Shown piece by piece: positions 8,385 to 16,550 of a stretch of DNA of 64,000 nt. The notes beneath the pieces were generated by a model that was not told the origin of the DNA, made no database searches, and worked only from the letters and a program-made list of their open reading frames with translations. The stretch covers positions 62,001-126,000 of the forward strand of contig JBHZQV010000004.1 of the NCBI GenBank assembly GCA_042867185.1. Reading direction: 5' to 3'. A program made the position numbers and the translations under genes. This stretch comes from Xylophilus sp042867185. GTDB taxonomy: Bacteria; Pseudomonadota; Gammaproteobacteria; Burkholderiales; Burkholderiaceae_C. Position 1 is the stretch's first letter, and each line of letters begins with the position of its first letter.

Positions 8385-8783
8385 TCAGGCTGCGAGCGTC
8401 TGCACCTCGTAGCCCAACTCGGAGATCGAGCGGAGCGTCGTATCGAGCAGCGCCTGCCCCGACGCGTTCTGGTCGAGCTTGTAGCGAAAAACCAGGAACA
8501 CGTTGTGCGTGGTGGGATGCGTACACACCACCAGCCTGCCGCCGGCGCACAGAAGGAAATTGAGTTCCATCAGTGTGCGCAGGCCCCCGGCCGCATCGCC
8601 CACCACCGGCCCCAGGTCGACATACACACGCACGGTGTTTTCTTCGTCCCCGATACCGGGGATGAAGCTCACGACGTACTCGTCGATCTTGAGCTTCGCA
8701 CCTTGTGCGAGTGCGTCGAAGTCCTCGAAGCCCACGAGTTGGCTGAATTCCTTCAGCACGGCGGCAAATTTTGGAGCGCTCAT
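8385..8783 (-). CDS. CesT-family type III secretion chaperone (candidate)
   Basis: A 132-residue small protein with the CesT/Tir-chaperone pattern: an N-terminal helix (KFAAVLKEFSQLVGFEDF), alternating strands (KIDEYVVSFIPG, VRVYVDLGPV), the family-like LMELNFLLCAGGRLVVC stretch, and a C-terminal helix (LLDTTLRSISELGYEV). These class I chaperones dimerise, bind the N-terminal region of an effector and keep it secretion-competent. It starts 20 bp after the stop of the racemase-cyclase gene on the same strand, so it is almost certainly translated from the same HrpX-type transcript and that protein is its likely client. It may also serve the divergent candidate effector, for which no other chaperone is seen. 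Confidence 0.75.
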   Translation of the reverse strand: MSAPKFAAVLKEFSQLVGFEDFDALAQGAKLKIDEYVVSFIPGIGDEENTVRVYVDLGPVVGDAAGGLRTLMELNFLLCAGGRLVVCTHPTTHNVFLVFRYKLDQNASGQALLDTTLRSISELGYEVQTLAA

Positions 8784-8803
8784 GTCGTTCTCTTTCGATT
8801 CGG

Positions 8804-11053
8804 TTATTGAAGGCGCTGCGTCGTCGCGGGCGATGCGGCACCGGCGGGTTGCGCGAGGCCGGCCAGGGGCAGGGACGCGTTGTCGTCGGGCTCGTCGTCC
8901 GTAATTTCTTCGATCCGTACCGAGCTTTTGCTCTGCGGAAAAAGCGTCGACTTGAGCAGGCTCAGGTCGATGTCGTGGCCGAACGACGGGAGGCTCAGAA
9001 CGGACACCTTCGGTTGTTCCGCGCCGGGGTTGCGGTTGCGCAGAATGTGCTGTGCCGCGACCTGGACCTTTTTCGGGTCGTGCGCGGTCGTCAGCACGAC
9101 CGGGTCGTTGCTGACCGTGCGCTTCGTGCGGTCTATCTCGCCGCCGATGTCGTCGAGCCGGTGCATCACGGCCTCCGCGAGCGATTCGATCGGATCGACC
9201 ACTTTCACGTCGGCCATGCCTTGCGCCTTGAGCTCCTGCTGGATGTGCGGCAGCAGTGCGGGGTAGTGTGTGCAGCAAAGGTACAGAGAAGTGAGTTCTC
9301 CGGCGTCGTGCATTTCCTTCAGGCTGCCGACGATCTTGCGCACCGACTGTTCCACGTAAGCCTTGTCCTCCGGGCTGTCGCTCTCATGCTTTCGGTCGTT
9401 GATCAGAGGCGCCCACTCGGGGCACGCCACCATACCGGGATCGATCTTGCCATCGGAATACTCTTTGATCTTCTTGGGATAGGCGCCGCTGTCCTTGGTG
9501 CCTTGTGTGGACAGCAGAACCGGGTGTGTGCCGCCCGAATCGACGATGGCACGCGCCGTCACGTCCACCAGGTTCACCGTGCGCTGCTCGCGCTGGGCCG
9601 CGCCCGCGTCGCCGGGGGCATTGGGAGGAATGTGCAGCGATTCCGGCAACGTCGTCGCCTGCGTGTTGCAGACCGTGGCGGTAAGGTCGCCCACGAGCAG
9701 TGCGGACTGTTCCATCCGGCCCGCGTGCACCACGAGATTTTCGCGGCTGTGGTCGCCATACGGCGCGTTTGCATGGTCCAGCATGGATACGACCACCGCC
9801 GGCGCGTCGTAGCGATGCTGCAGGAAACCGAGCAGGTTCTTGCCGCCGATCAGGCCGCCGTCGCTGGAATCGGTTCCCACGACGATGTACGGGTTGTCCT
9901 TCTCGGCCTGCACCACGCCTGCAGGGATGTCTCGCGCGATGGCCGCCGTGAGTTTGCGCAGATCGCCCGCATGCGTCTCCAGGTGAAACCCGTCGACGCC
10001 GGAATGGTTGTCGCCGATCCTCTCGTTCGGAACGCGACCGCGCGTCACGCCGTCCACCGCCCCTGCCGCCATCGTCGCTTCGATCGCGCGGACATAGGCA
10101 TCCGGTGGTGGCATCTTGTCGAGTTTGCCGTTCCGCTGCAGCACCGCGGCGCCGATCGCCGCTGCACCCAGGTTGGAATTCCATGCGGTGAGCGTGGCGT
10201 CGGCCGGCACCGTGTTGGCCATGTTGCTGCCGTCCAGCGCTTGCGGAATGTTCGGGCCGACCACGCCCGCCTCGTTGCCGCCGTCGCCGACGCCCGCCGT
10301 GAATATCCCGGGCCGCTTGTTCGCCTCGACGAGTACCTGGTCCACCGGCCCGTTGAAAGGGCTGATGTCGACGCCACGCATGTTCCGGTACACGTGCGTA
10401 CCGTCCTCCTTCGTGTCCTGCGAACGGCCCGGCAGCTCGACCGCGACCACCGCGTCGGGTTGGAGTCGGTTCAGAAGTCGGTCGGCCGCGGCCTCGGCCG
10501 GCGCCCCATGCGGCGGATCGAACGCGACGAAGCGCGCGTAAGCGGCCATCTCGGGGTCGATCTCCTTCATCGCGGATTGCAGGATCGGCCGGTTGGTCCC
10601 GTCGGTGACGAAGGTGACGAGCTTGCCCGCTTCCTTGAGCGCTTTGCCCAGCACCGCCGTCCCCATGCCGTCTGTCTCGGGCAGGTTCGGCGCGACCGAA
10701 AAGCCGGTGAGCAGCATCACATGCTTCTTGTCGTCGAGCGCTGCGGCGATGGCCGGTGTCGCTCCCTCGGCCTTGAACTTGTCGATGCCCCGGCCCACGA
10801 ACGAATGCAGCAGCGCGTCCACATTGGGCGATTGCAGCGGCAGCGTGCCGCTGCCGCGGGGCGCCGTCGAGCTCTCCGCCAGGCGCAGCGACATCGGCTT
10901 TTCCGATACGGCGGCCTGACCGGAGGGTGGGAGTCGCGGACCTGCTTTGCCGCGTGCGTCCACTGCGGTGCCGGACGTGCTCGCCTTCTCGAACTGCTCG
11001 ATGAGGCTTCTGATGCTGGAGCCCGTATCCGGGGTTTGGTTGACTGGGGACAT
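8804..11053 (-). CDS. D-glutamate cyclase (DUF4392) - glutamate racemase fusion, candidate type III effector
   Basis: A 749-residue two-enzyme fusion. Residues 1-75 are Ser/Thr/Pro-rich with a short helix (SSIRSLIEQFEKAS), as in type III secretion signals. Residues about 80-380 match the DUF4392 / D-glutamate cyclase domain, including MLLTGF near residue 107 and the signature GDGGNE (257-261 after Gly256); the family dehydrates D-glutamate to 5-oxo-D-proline. Residues about 385-680 match glutamate racemase (MurI fold), with the Asp-Ser pair D395/S396 in TDSSDGGL, a MurI-like NAPYGDHS, catalytic Cys462 in VCNTQATT and Cys594 in CCTHYP. Both cysteines and the Asp are intact. The last 70 residues look disordered. 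Inferred flow is L-Glu to D-Glu to 5-oxo-D-proline. The ATG at 11053 has an upstream AGGAAAG. The promoter is PIP-box type and a CesT chaperone follows. Confidence 0.72.
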   Translation of the reverse strand: MSPVNQTPDTGSSIRSLIEQFEKASTSGTAVDARGKAGPRLPPSGQAAVSEKPMSLRLAESSTAPRGSGTLPLQSPNVDALLHSFVGRGIDKFKAEGATPAIAAALDDKKHVMLLTGFSVAPNLPETDGMGTAVLGKALKEAGKLVTFVTDGTNRPILQSAMKEIDPEMAAYARFVAFDPPHGAPAEAAADRLLNRLQPDAVVAVELPGRSQDTKEDGTHVYRNMRGVDISPFNGPVDQVLVEANKRPGIFTAGVGDGGNEAGVVGPNIPQALDGSNMANTVPADATLTAWNSNLGAAAIGAAVLQRNGKLDKMPPPDAYVRAIEATMAAGAVDGVTRGRVPNERIGDNHSGVDGFHLETHAGDLRKLTAAIARDIPAGVVQAEKDNPYIVVGTDSSDGGLIGGKNLLGFLQHRYDAPAVVVSMLDHANAPYGDHSRENLVVHAGRMEQSALLVGDLTATVCNTQATTLPESLHIPPNAPGDAGAAQREQRTVNLVDVTARAIVDSGGTHPVLLSTQGTKDSGAYPKKIKEYSDGKIDPGMVACPEWAPLINDRKHESDSPEDKAYVEQSVRKIVGSLKEMHDAGELTSLYLCCTHYPALLPHIQQELKAQGMADVKVVDPIESLAEAVMHRLDDIGGEIDRTKRTVSNDPVVLTTAHDPKKVQVAAQHILRNRNPGAEQPKVSVLSLPSFGHDIDLSLLKSTLFPQSKSSVRIEEITDDEPDDNASLPLAGLAQPAGAASPATTQRLQ

Positions 11054-11085
11054 GGTTCTTTCTTTCCTTTTTTTGAGGGGTCTCC

Positions 11086-11147
11086 ATGCTGGAACGTTTG
11101 CCCCGTCGTGTTGACGTGGAGCCCGTAGTGGTAGGCCGGTAAACGAA
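11086..11147 (-). promoter_or_regulatory. Imperfect PIP-box (HrpX-type) promoter for the racemase-cyclase gene
   Basis: Reading the minus strand, TTCGT (11147-11143) is followed after 15 nt by TACGG (11127-11123), one mismatch from the TTCGB-N15-TTCGB PIP consensus. After 31 nt comes CAGCAT (11091-11086), matching the YANNNT -10 element at the expected 30-32 bp. The ATG lies at 11053. Confidence 0.6.
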
Positions 11148-11151
11148 GGAC

Positions 11152-11212
11152 TTCGCGCTTGCGCACGACGTTTCGCGAGGCCAATGCCGCCAAGGGGCAC
11201 GCCTTTGAGAAT
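11152..11212 (+). promoter_or_regulatory. Perfect PIP-box (HrpX-type) promoter for the 1189-aa candidate effector
   Basis: TTCGC (11152-11156), 15 nt, then TTCGC (11172-11176) is an exact TTCGB-N15-TTCGB plant-inducible promoter box (also TTCG-N16-TTCG, the hrpII form). After 30 nt, GAGAAT (11207-11212) resembles the YANNNT -10 element with one mismatch. Transcription would start near 11219, which rules out the upstream TTG at 11159 as the start codon. Confidence 0.72.
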
Positions 11213-11296
11213 TTGCCGGAGCCTCCGGACGCCGTGCGAGCAGCGCGGCGGCGACAGGGGCTCTGCGACGCCCCACCAGAAACGAAAGGCCCGACC

Positions 11297-14200
11297 ATGA
11301 CGATAGAACCGCCACCCTCGAACGCCGGTGCGCGAATCGACGAGGCCTCGCCGGCCGACCCGTACCCGCCGTCCGCCCGGTCGACCGTTTCGTCCACGCC
11401 CGCGCGCGGGTCGTCGATGCTGTCGCCGCGCCCGGGTCCGGTGGAGCCGGGCGACAGGGAGAACGCCACCCCGCCTTTGGCAGCGCCGCGGCAGCGTGAC
11501 ATCGCGAGAAAGCTGAAGAGTCTGCTGCCGCCGACCGGATCGTCGGCCGGGCGCCAGGATCGCTATGACCAGGGCATCGGCGGCGCCGCGTACGCCAAGA
11601 CCAAGCTCTTCAATCCCTTCCATCGCACCGACGTTTCCGCGCAGCCGACCGTGGGAAGGCATGCGCGGCTCGACGGCGAGCCCGTGCCGCAGATGCCTTC
11701 GAAGATGAGCGGCGCTGCGCGTGCGGCCCGGGCGGCGATGGTCGAAGGACCGCGCCTCCAGGCCCTCAGACAGGCGCCCGATCTTGTGGGCATGCTTCGC
11801 AGCGCCTATCCGGAGGCGCAGGCGGATGCCTGCGCCGCACTCGCCGAGTCGCTCGCCGCAACCGCCCTGTCGGGTTCTATGACGCATCCCGAACTCCAGC
11901 TTCTGACCGGGGCGCTCCTTCAGGCGCATCCCCAGGACATGGCCCGGGCTGCGGACTGCCTCGCCGGTCTGCGCGGGATTCGGCTGGTGGAGGCGCTGGC
12001 CCATCCGCCGTCCTCGCCCGCGACGGAGCAGGCGCGGACGGCATGGGCGTTCGCCGCGGCGCTGGTCGAACTCGTCCCCGGCATGGCCATCGACCTGCTC
12101 GACAAAATCACGGACGGCGCCGCAGAGGGCGATGCCGGAAACGGCGGTGCGCGCCGTGCGCAATGGAATGCCCAGCAGCGCGACGGCGTGCTCTGCTACC
12201 TGATCGCGGCCCGGCAGATCGGCGGTGCGGCGGTCGATCCGCACAGCATCTACTCGACGGAGCGGCTTGCCGCATGCATCGAAGCGTCGCGCGGGCAAGC
12301 GCGGCGCGAAGGCGCATCGGCACAAGAGCGAGACGCATGGCCGGGCCGGGCCGGTGCCGCCCTGCCGCTGCAGAACGGCGCCGCCGGAGCGCCCGCAGTG
12401 CGCCTGAACCTGCAGGAGAAGGCATTGCTCGCGGTGCACGACATGCTCGATCCGACCGTCACCGCGGTCCACGGATGCGAATTCGCCGCCTACCGCGTGC
12501 TCAACGGTCTCGCGGGCGGCGAGGCGCGCGATGCCGCTGGCGCGCAGAGCAACGAGCAGTACATCATGGCGCGCACGCGCAAAGGCCGTATCTGGATGGA
12601 CCGGGCCCGGTCACCGGGTGGCACGCGCGCCGCGTTCAAACTCGCCCTGACCCACAAGGGCAAAAGCCCGTACCTGGTCGTCAACAAGGTGGTGTCGCCG
12701 CAGGGCATGGATGCGGGGATGATCCTGTCGCATAACAACGGCATCCACCACGGCCGTGCCATGAAGGACATGATCGGTACGCTCGAGCAGGCACTCGACC
12801 AGCGGGGAGGGCCGGGAGGCTCCCCCTTGCCGACACGGGAAAATCCGATCCCTGCCGCGGCCGTGCGGCCCGACGATCGAGAAGGCCTGACGACCTTGCG
12901 CAATCTGGTCCGCAGGTCCTTGCTCGCGGGGGCCAAGGCGGAGGTCGGCCCCCTGTTCACCCGCTACAACCTTTCCCGCGCGGTACCGCCCGATGCGATC
13001 GCAGCCGCGCGTGCCGCCGTGCTGGACTGTATCCAGCCCGACGACGGGGCGGCGGGTTCGCCGCCGCACTGGCCGCAAGACATCACCGCCGCCGTCGACG
13101 CCCTGCTGGCCGACCCCGGACCTGTGTCCACCGACGCGATGGAGGTCGGGGAAGGGGACGCGGCGATCCGCGGCGGCACCGCGCAAAACCGGCCGTTGAC
13201 GCCGCAATGCCTTCTCAACTGGGCCGCCGACGTCGGAGGGCCGCGGGACGAAGAAGCCGCCATGGAACAGCAGTCGGACACGGTCGCGTCCGGCGAGCCG
13301 GACTGGGCGAAGTTCGCGAGCAACTACGCCCGGGTGGCGAAGAACGAGGCGCCCGAACCCGAGGTCGTTTCGCTGCAGGGCAAGTCGCACGAAGAGGCGT
13401 GCCTCGTCATCGCCGAGATGATCCGCGGCAAGCATGCGGGCGACAACAGCGGCGAGGAACTCGCGTCGAGTTTCACGTTGGAGCACGGTGGCAACCTGGG
13501 CTTCAACACCAGCAGCGTCATGCAGAAACTCGGCGGTGCCATGCTCGGCTTTTTCCGCTGCCACCTGGATGCGGGGGTGCAGCATACGCGCCGCGTGGGC
13601 TTCGAATCGAGAAGCTCGGCCGAGCGCAGCGGCATCGTGATGCGTGTGCAGACGTTCGTGCGCGTGCCCGTGGGCGCGGGCGGCTCGGCGGGCGTGTCGG
13701 GCCGGCTCGGTCCGGTCGGGGGTTCACTGGCTGGTGGTGTCGGCGCATCGTATGTGTGGAAACTGGCCACCGAGGAAGGGGTGAACTGGAACTTTCCACG
13801 CGACCGGTCGGGTGGCCTCGCGAACGACCAGCAGCTGGCCGATAAGAAGGCGCGCCTGTTTCTCCTGCTCAACGGCGTAGCCGATCCGCAGGGCAGCCCC
13901 TACACGCTGCCGGGGAATCCGGAAGATCGCAGCGTGGACGGTCATCCGGACCTGATCAATCTGGCGCTCCAGGAGTTCGGCCCTTCGCTGTCGATCAACC
14001 GATACGCGGTCGAGCAGTATGTGGAGAAGGGACCCAGCGTTGAGGCTTCCGCCGGCGCTTCGGTGAGCGTGGGGCATGTGGCCCTCGGCCTTGCGCCGGT
14101 GAAGATCGTGCACGATGTTCGGACCAGCGTGGTGCACCAGAGAGACCTCACCGGCGCGTACCGGGTCGACAAGGAAACGCGGCACGCGCACGTCGTGGAC

Positions 14201-14866
14201 CGTGCTACAGGTGCTCTGGCAACGCTGCTTTCCGGGGCGCCCGAATGGGAGCGGGGCGGCAGCGTGGGGTCGCTGAGTGCGGTCGTGAACATCGCGCCGG
14301 TGGCCCCGCGTGCGGTCGATTTTCGGCGCGAGGGGGTCGCCGAATCCACCGTGCGCATCGCGCGCAATCAGAAGACGCTGCCCACGACCTACCTCTCGAC
14401 CAGTTACGACCGCCCGAACGATTTCTACCGAGCGTACGGTGCCCGGATCGACAGCAATATCGAGGATATGAACAAGAAGTTCTATCCCGGCAGACATGCG
14501 GAAGATGCGGCGCGCGAACGCGACAAGCAGATGGCCGCACTGGGCCAGTTCGCCGGCCGGCACGCAGCACGCCAGGATATGACGATGAAATTCGCGGACT
14601 GGTACGAGCTTGGCGAGCACGCGGACAGCGACAGCGCGCTGCGTGCGCAGGCCCACCTCGACGGACTGCGTGGTGACACGGCGCAGGCAGCATCGGCGTA
14701 TGCCGAAGCGGACCAGCTCTTGCGCGAACCGGCCATCCAGGAATCCCGATACGTCATTGCGCTCAACACCCGAAGTGTCGGCATGACGCGTGGGGTCAAT
14801 GGCCAGTTGGGCGCTACGCACAATGGCCAGTACACCTACACCGAGCGATCGCCGGACTTCATCTGA
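11297..14866 (+). CDS. 1189-aa candidate type III effector of unrecognised family
   Basis: A large protein whose family I do not recognise. I chose ATG 11297 (GAAAGG 7 nt upstream), since it is the first start after the PIP-box promoter. The first roughly 90 residues are Ser/Pro/Ala-rich and likely disordered, fitting a secretion signal. The middle (about 130-700) is mostly helical with a conserved-looking patch (MDRARSPGGTRAAFKLALTH, MILSHNNGIHHGRAM). Residues about 730-1060 are rich in Gly and alternating hydrophobics (GIVMRVQTFVRVPVGAG, SVEASAGASVSVGHVALG), suggesting extended beta structure. The last 130 residues are helical and charged. There is no signal peptide, catalytic motif or repeat I can name. 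The beta-rich half invites comparison with AvrE-class effectors, but I see no diagnostic motif. G+C is visibly lower than in flanking core genes. Confidence 0.65.
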   Translation: MTIEPPPSNAGARIDEASPADPYPPSARSTVSSTPARGSSMLSPRPGPVEPGDRENATPPLAAPRQRDIARKLKSLLPPTGSSAGRQDRYDQGIGGAAYAKTKLFNPFHRTDVSAQPTVGRHARLDGEPVPQMPSKMSGAARAARAAMVEGPRLQALRQAPDLVGMLRSAYPEAQADACAALAESLAATALSGSMTHPELQLLTGALLQAHPQDMARAADCLAGLRGIRLVEALAHPPSSPATEQARTAWAFAAALVELVPGMAIDLLDKITDGAAEGDAGNGGARRAQWNAQQRDGVLCYLIAARQIGGAAVDPHSIYSTERLAACIEASRGQARREGASAQERDAWPGRAGAALPLQNGAAGAPAVRLNLQEKALLAVHDMLDPTVTAVHGCEFAAYRVLNGLAGGEARDAAGAQSNEQYIMARTRKGRIWMDRARSPGGTRAAFKLALTHKGKSPYLVVNKVVSPQGMDAGMILSHNNGIHHGRAMKDMIGTLEQALDQRGGPGGSPLPTRENPIPAAAVRPDDREGLTTLRNLVRRSLLAGAKAEVGPLFTRYNLSRAVPPDAIAAARAAVLDCIQPDDGAAGSPPHWPQDITAAVDALLADPGPVSTDAMEVGEGDAAIRGGTAQNRPLTPQCLLNWAADVGGPRDEEAAMEQQSDTVASGEPDWAKFASNYARVAKNEAPEPEVVSLQGKSHEEACLVIAEMIRGKHAGDNSGEELASSFTLEHGGNLGFNTSSVMQKLGGAMLGFFRCHLDAGVQHTRRVGFESRSSAERSGIVMRVQTFVRVPVGAGGSAGVSGRLGPVGGSLAGGVGASYVWKLATEEGVNWNFPRDRSGGLANDQQLADKKARLFLLLNGVADPQGSPYTLPGNPEDRSVDGHPDLINLALQEFGPSLSINRYAVEQYVEKGPSVEASAGASVSVGHVALGLAPVKIVHDVRTSVVHQRDLTGAYRVDKETRHAHVVDRATGALATLLSGAPEWERGGSVGSLSAVVNIAPVAPRAVDFRREGVAESTVRIARNQKTLPTTYLSTSYDRPNDFYRAYGARIDSNIEDMNKKFYPGRHAEDAARERDKQMAALGQFAGRHAARQDMTMKFADWYELGEHADSDSALRAQAHLDGLRGDTAQAASAYAEADQLLREPAIQESRYVIALNTRSVGMTRGVNGQLGATHNGQYTYTERSPDFI

Positions 14867-15035
14867 TGCCGGCGTAGGGAAGGGGTGCCGCCATGACAAC
14901 CGTGGCGCTGCACCAATACCGGGCTGTGGTGGAATCCCCACGCTGCGATGGTCCGGACTGGATTCGCATCCCCCATGCAAACGGGGGCGTTGCATTTTGG
15001 GAAGAAGCCTTCTTGTCGAAGGCTTGCTTCAGTGG
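14867..15035. other. Short intergenic stretch with hairpin at 15005-15025
   Basis: This 169-bp gap lies between the convergent candidate effector and the MFS gene. AAGCCTTC (15005-15012) and GAAGGCTT (15018-15025) form a perfect stem, and CCCCC/GGGGG flank another small loop near 14970-14990. No U tract follows on either strand, so termination is only possible. A short open frame from ATG 14893 runs into the MFS 3' end and is not called as a gene. Confidence 0.35.
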
Positions 15036-16331
15036 TCAGTTACGGCTCAGGTCGCGTCCGCGCGTCTCGGGCAGGCACATCGCCACCACCACGACGATCG
15101 CGTAGGCGGCGGCTGCGCAGATGCCGATCGAGGAACCCAGCGACAGGTGCATCCGGTCGCTGAGCACGCCCACCAATGCGGGAAAGGTCGCGCCCATGCC
15201 GCGGCCGAAGTTGTAGCAAAAACCTTGTCCGGAGCCGCGCAGCTCGTTGGGAAACAGTTCCGACAGGAATGCACCCGCGCCGCTGAACATGCCCGACATG
15301 AAGAAGCCCAGCGGAAATCCCAGCAGCAGCATCACGCCGTCGGTGATGGGCATCAGCGTGTACGCATACACGAGTACGCCGGCACAGGCGGCAAACAGCA
15401 TGAATGTGCGACGTCGTCCCAGGGCGTCCGATAGGTAGGCACCGCACAGATAACCGATGAAGGAACCGACGATGAACATGAACTGGTAGCCGCCCGACCC
15501 CAGCACCGTCAGATGGCGTTCGTTCTTCAGAAACGTGGGCAGCCACACGCCGATGGCGTAGTAGCCGCCCTGCATGCCGGTGAACAACAGGCTGGCCAGC
15601 ACCGTGGTTCGCAGTACGCCGGGTTTGAAGATCGCGAGAAAGTTGCCGCTGCATTCTCCGCGCGCCACGGCGGCACGGCTCTGCAGGTAGATCTCCGGCT
15701 CACGGAGCGACCGGCGGATGAAGACGATCAGCAGTGCCGGCGCCAGTCCCAGCATGAACATCGCGCGCCACGAATACTCCGGCGGAACATGGGTGAACAG
15801 CACCACGGACACCAGCACCGCGGCCCCCCAGCCAACCGCCCAGCTGCTCTGGACCATCCCCACGGCCTTGCCGCGGTGCGCCGGCCTGATCATCTCGGCG
15901 ATGAGCACCGATCCCACCGCCCACTCGCCACCGAAACCCAGGCCTTGCAGCGTGCGCGCGACCAGCAACTGCTCGGGGGTCTGCGCCATTCCGCACAAAA
16001 AGGTGAAGATGGTGAAGATCAGGATGGTGAACTGCAGAATACGCACGCGACCGTACTTGTCGGCCAACACGCCTGCCGCCCATCCGCCGATGGCCGATGC
16101 CACCAGGGTAGACGTGCCGATCAGTCCCACCTCGGTCTTGCTCATCCCCCACAGCGACAGCAGGATCGGCGTGACCAGCGGCAGCGTGTAGTAATCGAAA
16201 GAGTCGACCGCGTAGCCGGTAAAGGATGCCGTCAGCGTGCGTTTCTCGTTGGTGTTCAGTGTGCTGATCCAGTGGCTGGGGGCCGGCGCACCCCCGGCTA
16301 CTGCGGGGTGGGTATCAATGGTCGAATCCAT
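15036..16331 (-). CDS. MFS transporter (metabolite:H+ symporter type)
   Basis: A 431-residue major facilitator with 12 predicted spans. The loop 2-3 motif is GVLADKYGRVRI and the loop 8-9 counterpart is GAYLSDALGRRR. The RTLQGLGFGGEWAVGSVLIA region is typical of the sialate/shikimate/aromatic-acid MFS subgroups. It sits in the cytoplasmic membrane and should import a small organic acid by proton symport; the substrate is not determinable. The start is ATG at 16331; the open frame extends upstream but gives a proline-rich non-family N terminus. The LysR gene lies 219 bp upstream on the same strand and is the obvious candidate regulator. Confidence 0.85.
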   Translation of the reverse strand: MDSTIDTHPAVAGGAPAPSHWISTLNTNEKRTLTASFTGYAVDSFDYYTLPLVTPILLSLWGMSKTEVGLIGTSTLVASAIGGWAAGVLADKYGRVRILQFTILIFTIFTFLCGMAQTPEQLLVARTLQGLGFGGEWAVGSVLIAEMIRPAHRGKAVGMVQSSWAVGWGAAVLVSVVLFTHVPPEYSWRAMFMLGLAPALLIVFIRRSLREPEIYLQSRAAVARGECSGNFLAIFKPGVLRTTVLASLLFTGMQGGYYAIGVWLPTFLKNERHLTVLGSGGYQFMFIVGSFIGYLCGAYLSDALGRRRTFMLFAACAGVLVYAYTLMPITDGVMLLLGFPLGFFMSGMFSGAGAFLSELFPNELRGSGQGFCYNFGRGMGATFPALVGVLSDRMHLSLGSSIGICAAAAYAIVVVVAMCLPETRGRDLSRN

Positions 16332-16505
16332 ATCGGTTTCTTTTCGTTTGAATGGTGGTGGGGGCGGGGCTGAATGCATCGGATCGGTCGACAGCGGCGC
16401 CATGGACCGCAGTGACGGCCCGTGGGCGCCGCTGCGGTCAAAAGTAAAGGGGGGACATACGGCGTTTCCGATGCCGACGACATCGTGGTGGGGAACACGC
16501 CGTGA

Positions 16506-16522
16506 TTGTGAAAATTTTGTGA
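16506..16522. promoter_or_regulatory. Direct repeat TTGTGA-N5-TTGTGA, possible LysR-type operator
   Basis: TTGTGA occurs twice with an 11-bp period (16506-16511 and 16517-16522), one helical turn, in an AT-rich patch upstream of the MFS gene and just after the LysR stop. It could be a regulator binding site for the transporter promoter. This is inference from spacing only. Confidence 0.3.
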
Positions 16523-16550
16523 CCTGTTAGGCCAACGCAAAATTTCTTGT

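Noticed and set aside
11159..11296. 46-codon N-terminal extension of the candidate effector from a TTG at 11159
   Set aside because: It overlaps the PIP box and lies upstream of the predicted transcription start; ATG 11297 has a ribosome site.
11297..14866. Naming the large protein AvrE/DspE or HopR
   Set aside because: Only general beta-rich character is visible; no diagnostic motif or length match was seen, so the family is left open.
14893..15105. 70-codon open frame after the candidate effector
   Set aside because: It runs into the convergent MFS gene, has no recognisable similarity, and its second half is merely antisense to the transporter.
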